Positions 33,283 to 41,588 of a stretch of DNA of 64,000 nucleotides are shown in pieces. Source of the stretch: Microvirga sp. SRT01. Its GTDB lineage: Bacteria; Pseudomonadota; Alphaproteobacteria; Sphingomonadales; Sphingomonadaceae. The stretch lies in assembly GCA_018139225.1 (NCBI GenBank), contig JAGSNX010000005.1, positions 248,001 through 312,000 on the forward strand, read 5' to 3'. The notes below the pieces were generated by a model. That model was not told where the DNA came from. It saw only the letters and a list, made by a program, of their open reading frames with translations, and did no database searches. The position numbers were made by a program, and so were the translations under genes. How positions within the stretch are numbered: position 1 is the first letter of the stretch; each line of letters begins with the position of its first letter.

Positions 33283-33300
33283 ATCTGCCAGTTGGCAGGT
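33283..33300. promoter_or_regulatory. TetR-type operator, proximal to the regulator gene
   Basis: ATCTGCCAGTTGGCAGGT contains the perfect inverted repeat CTGCCA-GT-TGGCAG. It lies 20 bp before the TTG start of the TetR-like gene and 53 bp from the first copy, so the same protein could repress both directions. Confidence 0.7.
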
Positions 33301-33319
33301 AAAAGGTTGGAGGGTAGGT

Positions 33320-33883
33320 TTGAGCACAAGCGCCAAAGAGGCGATCCTCGCGGCAGCCCGCAGTGCGGCGCAGGCCCACGGCTATGGGGGCCTGAATTTC
33401 CGCGACCTCGCAACAGCCGTGGGTATCAAGGCCGCGAGCATCCACTATCATTTCCCGAGCAAGGCTTCCCTCGGGGCGGCGGTGGCGCGACGCTACTGGG
33501 AGGACACGGCTGCGGAACTGGAGGCCATGTCCGCCGGATCAGCCGAGCCGGCCGACGGCCTCAGGCGATATCCGGATATCTTCCGCCGATCGCTGGAGAG
33601 CGGTAACCGCATGTGCCTGTGCAGCTTCATGGCTGCTGAATTTGATGATTTGCCGGACGCGGTGAAAACGGAAGTTCAAACCTTTACCGATATCAATGTG
33701 GCATGGCTGGCGAAGGCTTTGGCCGGAAAAGGCTTGGCCGGCGCCGACGACAACGAACGGCAGGCGCGTGCAATCTTCGCCGCCATCGCCGGCGCGCAGC
33801 TGGTCGCGCGAAGCCGCGCGGACATTGCTCTCTTCGACGCGCTGATCGCCAGCTACCGCAAGGCAGGCCTTCTGCCGGAGTGA
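33320..33883 (+). CDS. TetR/AcrR-family transcriptional regulator
   Basis: This 187-residue protein has an N-terminal helix-turn-helix (AILAAARSAAQAHGYGG, then LNFRDLATAVGIKAASIHYHFPSK) and a TetR-like ligand domain with CLCSFMAAEFDDLPDAV. The start is taken as TTG at 33320 because GGAGGG lies 5 bp upstream. The longer frame from 33239 would read through the operator. It probably represses itself and the divergent GST gene, with an electrophile or aromatic ligand as likely inducer (inference). Confidence 0.88.
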   Translation: MSTSAKEAILAAARSAAQAHGYGGLNFRDLATAVGIKAASIHYHFPSKASLGAAVARRYWEDTAAELEAMSAGSAEPADGLRRYPDIFRRSLESGNRMCLCSFMAAEFDDLPDAVKTEVQTFTDINVAWLAKALAGKGLAGADDNERQARAIFAAIAGAQLVARSRADIALFDALIASYRKAGLLPE

Positions 33884-34311
33884 TCGCATGTCGAGCAATT
33901 CACGGCGCCGTTGGATTCCGTAGGGGAGAGGATCCAGACGCCGCGATTTCGCGCCCTCACCGCACGGCCGAACCGCAAGCATTCGCTCCCATCGGCTCAT
34001 CGAAGGCGAGAGAACAGCTGGCAAAACGCGAAACGGCAGGACGTGGGGACGTCTCTGTCGCTTCCTGCCGCAGTGGGTGACGTCCTCGCCAAGCCGGTCG
34101 ATCATGGCGGATTGGCGTCAGCCGGCCATTGGCTTCGATCGCTTGCTGGCGGCTGCCATCGTTTGCTGGTGACGATCCTGCCGCGACGGACGGCGCGTGC
34201 TCCTCAGCGATAGCGGATCAGTGACATGGCGATCGACAGCCGCAGAGAATAGCGGAAAAAAACTCGCGTCGGCCTGAACCCGGCAAGGTAAACTACCGCT
34301 GCCCGCGAAAG
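33884..34311. other. Non-coding accessory DNA, nothing recognised
   Basis: About 430 bp downstream of the TetR gene contain no frame with convincing protein character. It borders a decayed PemK-like gene, so it may be remnant DNA. Confidence 0.4.
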
Positions 34312-34542
34312 TACGAGTACGCGAAAGGGCCTCCCGAAAACGTCAAGGACCGCCCCATCCGGGTCATGCTAGTCGCGCAGATCATGGGCGGGTCGACTGG
34401 GCGCCCATCGTGCCGGTGACCACGCGGCCGGCTGCCCCCTAAACAACTCGCGATCGAGATGCGCGACGCGGTGCGGCTCGACCTCAAGCCATTGGCCGAC
34501 CGGTCGTGGACCATCATCACCAAGCGGACTCGCTACGCTTAG
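34312..34542 (+). pseudogene. Remnant of a PemK/MazF-like growth-inhibitor gene
   Basis: Three consecutive pieces in shifted frames read YEYAKGPPENVKDRPIRVML (34312 onwards), DWAPIVPVTTRPAAP, and QLAIEMRDAVRLDLKPLADR followed by SWTIITKRTRYA and a stop. Together they resemble alphaproteobacterial PemK-like proteins, which have a KDRP...VL block, a P(I/V)T strand, an AIEMP..VK..LGLD helix and a R-SW-(I/V) strand. Frameshifts and in-frame stops make it non-functional. The assignment is from memory of the family pattern and is tentative. Confidence 0.45.
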
Positions 34543-34578
34543 CAGCGCCTCTCAGCGTGGAGTCCGGCCTGTATATGC

Positions 34579-34612
34579 TGGGCCGCGGGAACGAAAATGC
34601 TCCCGCGGCCCA
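34579..34612 (-). terminator. Strong hairpin, possible terminator of the protease lipoprotein gene
   Basis: A perfect 12-bp stem TGGGCCGCGGGA / TCCCGCGGCCCA with a 10-nt loop lies 68 bp after the stop of the minus-strand gene. No U-run follows in either direction, so intrinsic termination would be weak. Confidence 0.4.
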
Positions 34613-34679
34613 AGCTATCAAACAGAGTAATGGAATGACATGAAAACCGCTCGTACCAATTCAGTGGCCGATTGGCACA

Positions 34680-36491
34680 TCATGGATTGCACGGACGTGG
34701 CTGGTCGGTGTTGCCGTTGAGCGTGTAGTTTACACCCCAAGTGCCAGACCTCGACTCCAGGTCGCACGCCCGAACATCGGTCACGCGTGGAACGGCGCCT
34801 TCGAGCTTGATCGAATAGGGGAACTTCGTTCCCTTCACGGGCTCCCCGAGAGTCTGCCAGCCGTTACTTTCGTAGCGATACGGCGTGGCCGTGACGGCCA
34901 GATACAGTTTCGCGTCGGTGGGCACGCCGAGTGATATGGTGCCGCTGCCCCTTCCATCGGCCCGACCGAGCGTGGAATAGCTGGTAGTGTCGCCTCCGCG
35001 AACCGCGACGATGCTGAAGCGCCACGCCGCCGAGTTGGCTGTCGTCCTGCCGGTCAGCGTCACCTTGACGGTCGATGCGTTGCTCGACAGCGGGATCAGA
35101 TGGGTCCCCCATTGCAGCAATGGTCGCTCGTTTGGCGACGTATAAACGGTCGCGTCGGCAGCGTCACGCACCAGCGGTGTGTAGAAATGGCCCATATTGT
35201 GGGTGTCGCGGGTCCAGCGAAAAGCGTCGCGCAGCAACCGTTGACTCTGGAAATCCATCGTCACCAGACGCGCACCGTACCAGCCCATGTCGTTCGCAAA
35301 GGAAACGAAGCCCTCGGGGTAAGCGCCGCTAACCCGCCCTGCTTCCACCACCATCGGAAAATAATCCTTCTGAAGAGAAGACCAGGCACCCTGTCGCGCC
35401 CCAGGCTTCCAAACCCCGAACACGAGATCACGGGTGCGATCCTGTTCGAACAAAAACGACATGAACGGGTAGCTGGCATAGCGAGACACCGACCAGGTCG
35501 GCCCATTTTCAAGATTGTCGAAATAGGAATAGGCGTTGTTGATGCTGGGATTGACTTCGGCAGAATTCCAGTTCGCACCCATCTCCCAGATCGGACCCGC
35601 GTTGCCGCCCTGAAAGCCGCCGGTGTAAAACTGTATGACATGGCCGAATTCATGCGTGATGACGCCGGATCCCTTGGCCATGGCCCATGCCGAGATGCCG
35701 ATGAAGGCGGCAGCCGATGCTCCGCACCCTTCGCGATCGCCACCGATGTTCGGACGCCCGGTACCGCACAGGAAGACGTTGATCTTCTTTTTGTCGGTGC
35801 TGTTGGCAAAAGGCATCGGGGCACCGACGATATCCCGATTGATATACCAAAGGCGCTCATACCATTCGGCGGTTTCCTGAAGCACCTGCTGCATGGTCCG
35901 CCCTTGCCGGGCTATGTCGCGCGCGAATTCGTAACTCTGATCCGTGCCGTTGCCGTACCAGAAGGCGAAATGCGGCGTTTCCAGAAGGTTCAGCTCCCCG
36001 CTCGCCACCAGTTCCGGCGACGTCGTACCGTTCGGCTGGTATTCGATGCGATAGGTCGCGGGATCTGGTATCGTCGGGTGCTTCGCCAGCTCGCTATCCA
36101 GGAAACTATTGTCGGCCTCGGACAGCGATTGGGTCTTGAACTTGCGGCGGCAACCATCCTCCAGTTCCAGGGTGACAGAACGGCGGGCTTCGCCATAATC
36201 CGCTCCGTATGCCTGAACCAGCCTGGCCGAGAAGGGGGCACCGTAAGCCGAACCGGGAGATACCGATGGGTTGATCGGCTGCATCGCCTCGCGCGGGGTC
36301 CATGTCCGCAGCTCCATGCGCCCCCACGGGAAACGCGCCGATCGGCTCTGACAGCCGACGGCGGTGGCATTCGGGGCAGCCTGCGTAAATGCCGCCAAGC
36401 TGGCGGAGGCCAGTTCCCTCGGCGTCTCCATGTCACAGCCCGTCAGGCTCAAAGCTGCAAGCGAACACGTAGCGGACAAAAATGCTTTCAC
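34680..36491 (-). CDS. Secreted lipoprotein with HExxH zinc-protease motif (DUF6055-like)
   Basis: This 603-residue protein starts at GTG with GGGAGG 5 bp upstream. It has a lipoprotein signal peptide ending in the lipobox LSLTGC. The middle domain has ETPHFAFWYGNGTDQSYEFA and a zinc motif GVITHEFGHVIQFYTGG (His280, Glu281, His284). A beta-rich C-terminal domain (about 460-600) looks like a carbohydrate- or protein-binding sandwich. The layout resembles DUF6055 proteins, which are putative surface peptidases; that name is a tentative match. It stands alone in a gene-poor stretch. Confidence 0.7.
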   Translation of the reverse strand: MKAFLSATCSLAALSLTGCDMETPRELASASLAAFTQAAPNATAVGCQSRSARFPWGRMELRTWTPREAMQPINPSVSPGSAYGAPFSARLVQAYGADYGEARRSVTLELEDGCRRKFKTQSLSEADNSFLDSELAKHPTIPDPATYRIEYQPNGTTSPELVASGELNLLETPHFAFWYGNGTDQSYEFARDIARQGRTMQQVLQETAEWYERLWYINRDIVGAPMPFANSTDKKKINVFLCGTGRPNIGGDREGCGASAAAFIGISAWAMAKGSGVITHEFGHVIQFYTGGFQGGNAGPIWEMGANWNSAEVNPSINNAYSYFDNLENGPTWSVSRYASYPFMSFLFEQDRTRDLVFGVWKPGARQGAWSSLQKDYFPMVVEAGRVSGAYPEGFVSFANDMGWYGARLVTMDFQSQRLLRDAFRWTRDTHNMGHFYTPLVRDAADATVYTSPNERPLLQWGTHLIPLSSNASTVKVTLTGRTTANSAAWRFSIVAVRGGDTTSYSTLGRADGRGSGTISLGVPTDAKLYLAVTATPYRYESNGWQTLGEPVKGTKFPYSIKLEGAVPRVTDVRACDLESRSGTWGVNYTLNGNTDQPRPCNP

Positions 36492-37200
36492 GCCAACCTC
36501 CCGGTGATGATTATTATGACGCGCAAGACCGTTAAGTCGCTGAGATACGACGCAAAAGATCAGGCGCAGGTGCGATATTAGGCAGGACGCGGATACGATC
36601 TTGAAATTACGAAGCCCGAAAGCAGAGAGCAGCAACACTGCTCCCCGATAATCCACTCAGTAAATCAACGTTTATATATGGTATACTATTCATTACGCGA
36701 CGAAGATGTCAAGCGACGATTTCAAATCGGAAAAACGCTGCGTTCGACACAGCCGAAGACGGCGTCATCCACGCCTTCATCAGAGAAAATACCCGTGAAG
36801 GCAGTACTTTAGCTACACCGATGAAGACGTAATCGGTCCGCGACATTTGACGCTCGCTATTTCCCGCTGTTGGGTCGGGCATGTCCGCAGGTCGCAGCGG
36901 TGATGACCTGCGCGCGTTCGGCCGCCGACGTCGCCCCTTTAGATGGCCTTCTATGGACTTGCGCGATTCTCCCGGCCTTCATGGACGAATCGGGTCGCGA
37001 CGGGAGCCGCAGCCAGACGCGCGGCGCCCTTCGAAATCGTCACGATCGAGCGCGAGGACGTGATCGAGATCGGCCTCGTCGCCAGCGACGACCCGGCATC
37101 CGGTGATCGGCCGATTCTTCCATGACCTCGGTGCCCCGCTTCGCTATGGCCCGGCACACTATCGGACACGAACGACGGGTTCGACGAGGTCGGGGGCGAG
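36492..37200. other. Gene-poor region; one doubtful small frame
   Basis: About 700 bp with an AT-rich stretch near 36660-36700 that includes TATATGGTATACTAT and probably holds the promoter of the minus-strand lipoprotein gene. A 60-residue frame at 36943-37125 on the plus strand (IVTIEREDVIEIGLVASDD near its end) could be a small gene or a fragment, but it lacks a ribosome site. Confidence 0.4.
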
Positions 37201-38121
37201 ATGGACAAGAGCTGGGGCGCATCGCCGACGAGCGGCTTCCGCATCCGCACCAACGCCAGCCCCGAGGATCGGGCGGCCGAACGCGCAAAGGCGCGGGAGG
37301 AACGCGCCAAGGATCGCGCCACCTTTGCCACACAGCAATCCGAGGCGCGTGCCGCCAGCCGCGATGCCGACCTGCGCGCTCGCGAGCAGGCGCGGATCGA
37401 ACGCCGGGAGCAGGAGCAGCAATCGGCCGCGGGCGATCCGCACAAGGCGGCGGCGCAGCGGCACCGGTCGTCCGGTCGCAAGGATGTCGTCCGCGAACAG
37501 CGTGATACGCGGTCCTACACGACGGTCGTGGATGTCGCCCGCATGCGCGAACTGGCGAAACGCGGCGCGTCGGTATGCGGTCTGGCCGGCGCGTTCGGCA
37601 TCACGACCGACGAGGTCGAGGCGGCGCTGGCGCAGGACGGACCCCGGCCGGGCGCGGTGCCAACGGCGTGCCCGCAGCGGCACAGACATAGGTCGCCAGA
37701 TCCTCGCGCAGCGGCAGCCCCTCGATCGACCGCAATGGACCGTCATAGGCGATCGCGGTCTCCGCGAACGACCGGCGGTTGCCCACGCCCAGGATGTGGA
37801 ACAGTCGCCCTTCGCAGTTCACGCCGACGCGCGCATAGGCGACCCGGCCACCGCGTTCCTGCCGGATCACGGCGACCAGCTTGCCGGCCATCAGCGGCTT
37901 GCGCTGCCACAATAGGAAATAGCGCGACTGCGTGTCGGACGGTGTCGGGATCAACGTGCCGATATCGTCCCCGCGCGCCGGGGCCGACGTCGCCGCCGTC
38001 AGGTTGCGCAGGGTCACGCGCGGCGTGGCATCGGTGTCGTTGCCGAACGTGTCGCCGCTGGAACACGCGGCCAGAAACAGGAACGCGGCCGGGACGATCC
38101 GCGCCGACGATATCGGCATAA
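37201..38121 (+). CDS. Hypothetical charged coiled-coil protein, run-on 3' end
   Basis: The first ~150 codons encode a believable protein. A charged helical region (residues 20-75, Arg/Glu/Ala rich, for example RAAERAKAREERAKDRATF) is followed by a small domain resembling a helix-turn-helix (VARMRELAKRGASVCGLAG, then AFGITTDEVEAAL). GGGGG lies 4 bp before the ATG. After about 37650 the frame has no stop but runs antisense through the convergent lipoprotein gene to 38121, with the composition of shadow sequence. The true C-terminus may have been lost. Confidence 0.5.
   Translation: MDKSWGASPTSGFRIRTNASPEDRAAERAKAREERAKDRATFATQQSEARAASRDADLRAREQARIERREQEQQSAAGDPHKAAAQRHRSSGRKDVVREQRDTRSYTTVVDVARMRELAKRGASVCGLAGAFGITTDEVEAALAQDGPRPGAVPTACPQRHRHRSPDPRAAAAPRSTAMDRHRRSRSPRTTGGCPRPGCGTVALRSSRRRAHRRPGHRVPAGSRRPACRPSAACAATIGNSATACRTVSGSTCRYRPRAPGPTSPPSGCAGSRAAWHRCRCRTCRRWNTRPETGTRPGRSAPTISA
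37601..38119 (-). CDS. Small lipoprotein of unknown function
   Basis: This 172-residue protein has a lipoprotein signal peptide ending FLFLAAC. The body has a repeated strand pattern (KPLMAGKLVAVIRQERGGRV, CEGRLFHILGVGNRRSFAET) and two cysteines that may pair. The ATG at 38119 was chosen because it starts the signal peptide. Its last ~20 residues (proline/arginine rich) are antisense to the end of the credible part of the plus-strand gene, so the end may be altered. The two genes converge and overlap. Confidence 0.65.
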   Translation of the reverse strand: MPISSARIVPAAFLFLAACSSGDTFGNDTDATPRVTLRNLTAATSAPARGDDIGTLIPTPSDTQSRYFLLWQRKPLMAGKLVAVIRQERGGRVAYARVGVNCEGRLFHILGVGNRRSFAETAIAYDGPLRSIEGLPLREDLATYVCAAAGTPLAPRPAGVRPAPAPPRPRRS

Positions 38122-38269
38122 CGTGTACTCTAACGCGGGTTAAGGGAGGGCGGCGATACCGGGCGAGTGGTAGACCGGCAAGCATGACGCTGCGGTGAAC
38201 CCGTCCGGTTCGGCCGAATTCGGGACTGACCGCGTGTTGCCGACAGGCGTTGTGCCCGCGCCCGTCCCC

Positions 38270-39415
38270 CTAAACCTCGATCCCCTCGTCAACGTCCGCC
38301 TCGTCCTCCGCGCCGACGCCCCGCTCCAGCCGCGCCTCGTCCGCGGCATAGGCTCCGGCGTCCTCGGCGGTGATGCCGAAGCGCGCCGCGACGTCGGGGG
38401 CGAACCGCAACAGGTCGGGGCGGAGCCGCAACAGGCTCAAATCCTTGGACTTGCCCTCCATCATCACGTCGAAGACCAGTCCCTCGGCCATACGCATGAA
38501 GGTGGCGAATTCGAACGGGTTGGTGAAGTCCGCGTGCCCCGTCCAGATCGGCGGGCGGAGCACCGTCTTGACCCGCGCGGTCGGCTTGACCGGAGCCTTG
38601 AGCAACTCGCCGGGCTTGCCCTTCTTACCCGCCTGCGCCGCCGCGCGCTGCTTCGGCGTGATCTTCTGCTTGATCTCCCGCAGCTCGGTGCGCGGCGACG
38701 AGAAGTGAATCTTCGGCCGCACCCCCGCCGGCCACGTCGCCAGAAACCGCTCCAGCGTGTCGCGCATGTCCAGCCGTTCGGGGTTCAGGCACCAGAAATG
38801 CTGGTAGTCGAAGATCAGCCGCACGCCGGTGCGCTCATGGATCCACAGCGCGTCGGCGGCGGAGAAGCGAACGTCGTCATTCTCCAGCACCAACCGCCGC
38901 CGGACATGCTCCGGACACTGTTCCCACCCCGCGATCCAGCGGGCACGGCTGGCGTCGTGATCGTCATAGACGCCGCCGACATGCGTGATCATCACCGCCT
39001 CGTCGTCCAGTTCCATCCGGTCCAGCATCTCCGCCTGCGACGACAGGTCCCAGATGCTCTTGCGCGTCAGGTCCGGGTTGGGCGCGTTCAGCAGCACATA
39101 TTGCGACGGGTGGAAGGACAGGCGAATGTCGTATTCGCGCGCCTTTGCTCCGAACGCGCGCAGTTCCGCATCGCTTTCGGCGACCATATTGTGAAACTGC
39201 GGCATGTCGGGATGCGTCGCGTACGGCGCGATGTCCGACGACAGCCGGTACATATCCAGCCGCTCCGATCGCAGATAATCCAGCACCCCGTCGAGCAGCT
39301 CAAGCGAGCATTTCAGGTGCGGGTTCTTCTGCCAGCGGCGCGTGTCCTGCACCTTCAGATCGGGTCGCCCCATCACCTTGACGGGGAAACCGAGGCGCAA
39401 AGGTCGTTCGTTCAT
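38270..39415 (-). CDS. uvsE: UV damage endonuclease UvsE/UvdE
   Basis: This 381-residue TIM-barrel protein matches UvdE. It has LRLGFPVKVMGRPDLK and LYRLSSDIAPYATHPD-type text at residues 55-70, IRLSFHPSQYVLLNAP, the metal-binding ITHVGGVYDDHDASRARW and LVLENDD, IFDYQHFWC, and KIHFSSPRTE. The C-terminal ~100 residues are a basic then acidic extension. It nicks DNA 5' of UV photoproducts as an alternative to UvrABC. It is a monocistronic gene. Confidence 0.9.
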   Translation of the reverse strand: MNERPLRLGFPVKVMGRPDLKVQDTRRWQKNPHLKCSLELLDGVLDYLRSERLDMYRLSSDIAPYATHPDMPQFHNMVAESDAELRAFGAKAREYDIRLSFHPSQYVLLNAPNPDLTRKSIWDLSSQAEMLDRMELDDEAVMITHVGGVYDDHDASRARWIAGWEQCPEHVRRRLVLENDDVRFSAADALWIHERTGVRLIFDYQHFWCLNPERLDMRDTLERFLATWPAGVRPKIHFSSPRTELREIKQKITPKQRAAAQAGKKGKPGELLKAPVKPTARVKTVLRPPIWTGHADFTNPFEFATFMRMAEGLVFDVMMEGKSKDLSLLRLRPDLLRFAPDVAARFGITAEDAGAYAADEARLERGVGAEDEADVDEGIEV

Positions 39416-39452
39416 AAAGACATAACGACGCCGACCCGGACAGGCTCCACCC

Positions 39453-40439
39453 TTAGCTGGCGATCACCGCATTCTCGACATCCTCCTCGCGCGGTGCGGT
39501 GCCGGCATAACGCTGCGCCAGATTGGCGCAGACCAGCAACTGCAACTGGTGGAAGATCATCAGCGGCAGGATCACCGCACCGACTTCCGCCGACGAGAAC
39601 AGCACGCCCGCCATCGGCACGCCCGCCGCCAGGCTCTTCTTCGATCCACAGAACAGGATGGCGATCGCGTCGGCACGGTCGAACTTGAGCCGCTTGGTCA
39701 CGAACCGCGTCGTCAGCATCGCCGCCGCGAGGAGCACCGCACAGAACAGGAAGACCAGGGCGAGCTGCCACACCGGCACGCGCGTCCACAATCCCTCGAC
39801 GACCGCGGCGCTGAACGCCGTGTAGACGACCAGCAGGATCGATCCGCGATCGACATAGGACAGCATCGCCTTGCGCCGCTCCACGAACCCGGCGGTCAGC
39901 GGGCGCGACAGATGCCCCGCTACGAACGGCACCAGCAACTGGAACACGATCGTCCATACCTCGCCGCCAGAGACGCTCCCATGCCCGCCCATCAGCAGCG
40001 CGACGAGTGCGGGCGTGAACAGGATGCCGAGCAGATTGGATGCCGACGCGCTGCACACCGCCGCGGGCACGTTGCCGCGCGCGATCGAGGTGAAGGCGAT
40101 CGACGACTGCACGGTCGAGGGCAGCAGAGTCAGGAACAGCAGGCCGCTCGCCAAAGACGGCGCAAGCAGCGGCATCGCCAGCGCGTGTGCCGCCAGCCCG
40201 AACATCGGAAACAGGCAGAAGGTGATCGCGAGCACCAGCAGGTGCAACCGCCAGTTCGTCAGCCCCTGCACGATCGCCGCCCGCGACAGCTTCGCGCCGT
40301 GCAGGAAGAACAGCAGCGCGATCGCGCCCTCCGTCGCATAGCCCAGGATCGTCGCGGTCGTGCCGCGGCACGGCAGGAACGACGCGAACACGACGGTCGC
40401 GATCAGCAGCAGGCTGTAACGGTCTATGCGCTTGAACAT
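39453..40439 (-). CDS. SBF-like (bile acid:sodium symporter superfamily) transporter
   Basis: This 328-residue membrane protein has about 10 hydrophobic segments. It carries the BASS crossing-helix features LLPSTVQSSIAFTSIARGN and ILFCGSKKSLAAGVPMAGVLF, typical of the YfeH/SLC10A7-like group. It probably moves an organic anion with sodium; the substrate is unknown. It lies 37 bp downstream of uvsE's start side on the same strand and is transcribed towards it. Confidence 0.88.
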   Translation of the reverse strand: MFKRIDRYSLLLIATVVFASFLPCRGTTATILGYATEGAIALLFFLHGAKLSRAAIVQGLTNWRLHLLVLAITFCLFPMFGLAAHALAMPLLAPSLASGLLFLTLLPSTVQSSIAFTSIARGNVPAAVCSASASNLLGILFTPALVALLMGGHGSVSGGEVWTIVFQLLVPFVAGHLSRPLTAGFVERRKAMLSYVDRGSILLVVYTAFSAAVVEGLWTRVPVWQLALVFLFCAVLLAAAMLTTRFVTKRLKFDRADAIAILFCGSKKSLAAGVPMAGVLFSSAEVGAVILPLMIFHQLQLLVCANLAQRYAGTAPREEDVENAVIAS

Positions 40440-40604
40440 CGTGCCTAATCGTCCCGGTGATGCAGTGCGTCAACGGACGGGGCAGCGATACGATGCCGCA
40501 GCTTTGGCTACGCAGACGATCCGCCTTCGACTATGACGGCGGGATCGAAGCGATTACCAAGGGCGGCGGATACCGACCGTCGTCGGACAGGAGTAGGGTC
40601 AGGA

Positions 40605-41441
40605 ATGGAAGCTATGATCGCGTGTGCCGCCGCTGCAATGGCCTTGACCGGCATCGCCGCCGCCACCCCGCAACCGCAGGCCGCACCCGCCGCGCCCAGC
40701 GCGATTGCGGCTTCCGCCGCACAGGCCGCCCCCGCCGGCCGGCCCGAGGATACCGAGGTCTGGGCGCCCGAAGTGCCGGTGATCGTCCCCGGTCCGGCCA
40801 CGACGACCCCTGCCCCCTCCGACGCGATCGTGCTGTTCGACGGCAAGGATCTGAACGAATGGGTTTCGACCAAGGACAAGGGTGCAGCGAAATGGACCGT
40901 CGCGGACGGCGTGCTGACCGTGAAGAAGGGCACCGGCAACATCCAGACCAAACGCAGCTTCCGCAACTATCAGGTTCATCTGGAATGGAAGGTGCCGGCG
41001 AACATCACCGGCGTGGGGCAGGCGCGCGGCAATAGCGGGCTGTTCCTCGCGTCGACCGGCGACGGCGACAACGGGTACGAACTCCAGATCATGGATAGCT
41101 ATCGCAACAAGACCTATGTCAACGGTCAGGCGGGCGCGATCTACAAGCAGTTCGCGCCGCTCGCGAACCCGGTGCGTGCGCCGGGCGAATGGCAGAGCTA
41201 CGACGTGATCTGGACCGCGCCGGTGTTCGCCGCGGACGGATCGGTGACCAGCCCCGCCTATGTCACCGCCTTCGTCAACGGGGTGCTGGTGCAGGACCAT
41301 GTCGCGCTGAAGGGTGAGACGGCGTATATCGGCGCACCCCGCTACAAGGCGCACGGCCCGGCTCCGATCAAGTTGCAGGATCACGGCGACCCGAGCGCGC
41401 CGATCAGCTACCGCTCGATCTGGATCCGCGAGCTGAAGTGA
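40605..41441 (+). CDS. DUF1080 (3-keto-disaccharide hydrolase-type) exported protein
   Basis: This 278-residue protein has a signal peptide and a Pro/Ala-rich linker. The DUF1080 jelly-roll starts IVLFDGKDLNEWVSTK and continues with KWTVADGVLTVKKGTG, RNYQVHLEWKVPAN, GNSGLFLASTGDGDNGYELQ and a C-terminal SYRSIWIRELK strand. Members bind or hydrolyse 3-keto-glycosides, often in the periplasm. The start may instead be the ATG at 40614, which has AGGA 9 bp upstream. A ThuA-like gene, a family often co-encoded with DUF1080, lies 5 kb downstream. Confidence 0.88.
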   Translation: MEAMIACAAAAMALTGIAAATPQPQAAPAAPSAIAASAAQAAPAGRPEDTEVWAPEVPVIVPGPATTTPAPSDAIVLFDGKDLNEWVSTKDKGAAKWTVADGVLTVKKGTGNIQTKRSFRNYQVHLEWKVPANITGVGQARGNSGLFLASTGDGDNGYELQIMDSYRNKTYVNGQAGAIYKQFAPLANPVRAPGEWQSYDVIWTAPVFAADGSVTSPAYVTAFVNGVLVQDHVALKGETAYIGAPRYKAHGPAPIKLQDHGDPSAPISYRSIWIRELK

Positions 41442-41485
41442 TCTTGTGGGGGGAGAGCTGCGGCCCACCCCCACTTCCCCTGCGA

Positions 41486-41560
41486 GGCCGGGGTCCAGTC
41501 GCGGTGAGTTCATTGAAAATCATGAGGTCAGCGGCAACTGGACCCCGGCCTTCGCCGGGG
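41486..41560. repeat. REP-like inverted repeat between convergent genes
   Basis: GGCCGGGGTCCAGTCGC (41486-41502) is repeated inverted at 41534-41550 with one mismatch. The second arm continues into its own hairpin, CCCCGGC-CTTC-GCCGGGG (41543-41560). It lies between the ends of the DUF1080 and DUF885 genes and may act as a terminator or dispersed element. Confidence 0.6.
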
Positions 41561-41588
41561 AGGGGAATGGGCGCTGATCGGCAGTCCC

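Noticed and set aside
34579..34612. Hairpin as a riboswitch or structured RNA
   Set aside because: It is a single perfect stem with no conserved loop pattern. A terminator or simple palindrome is more likely.
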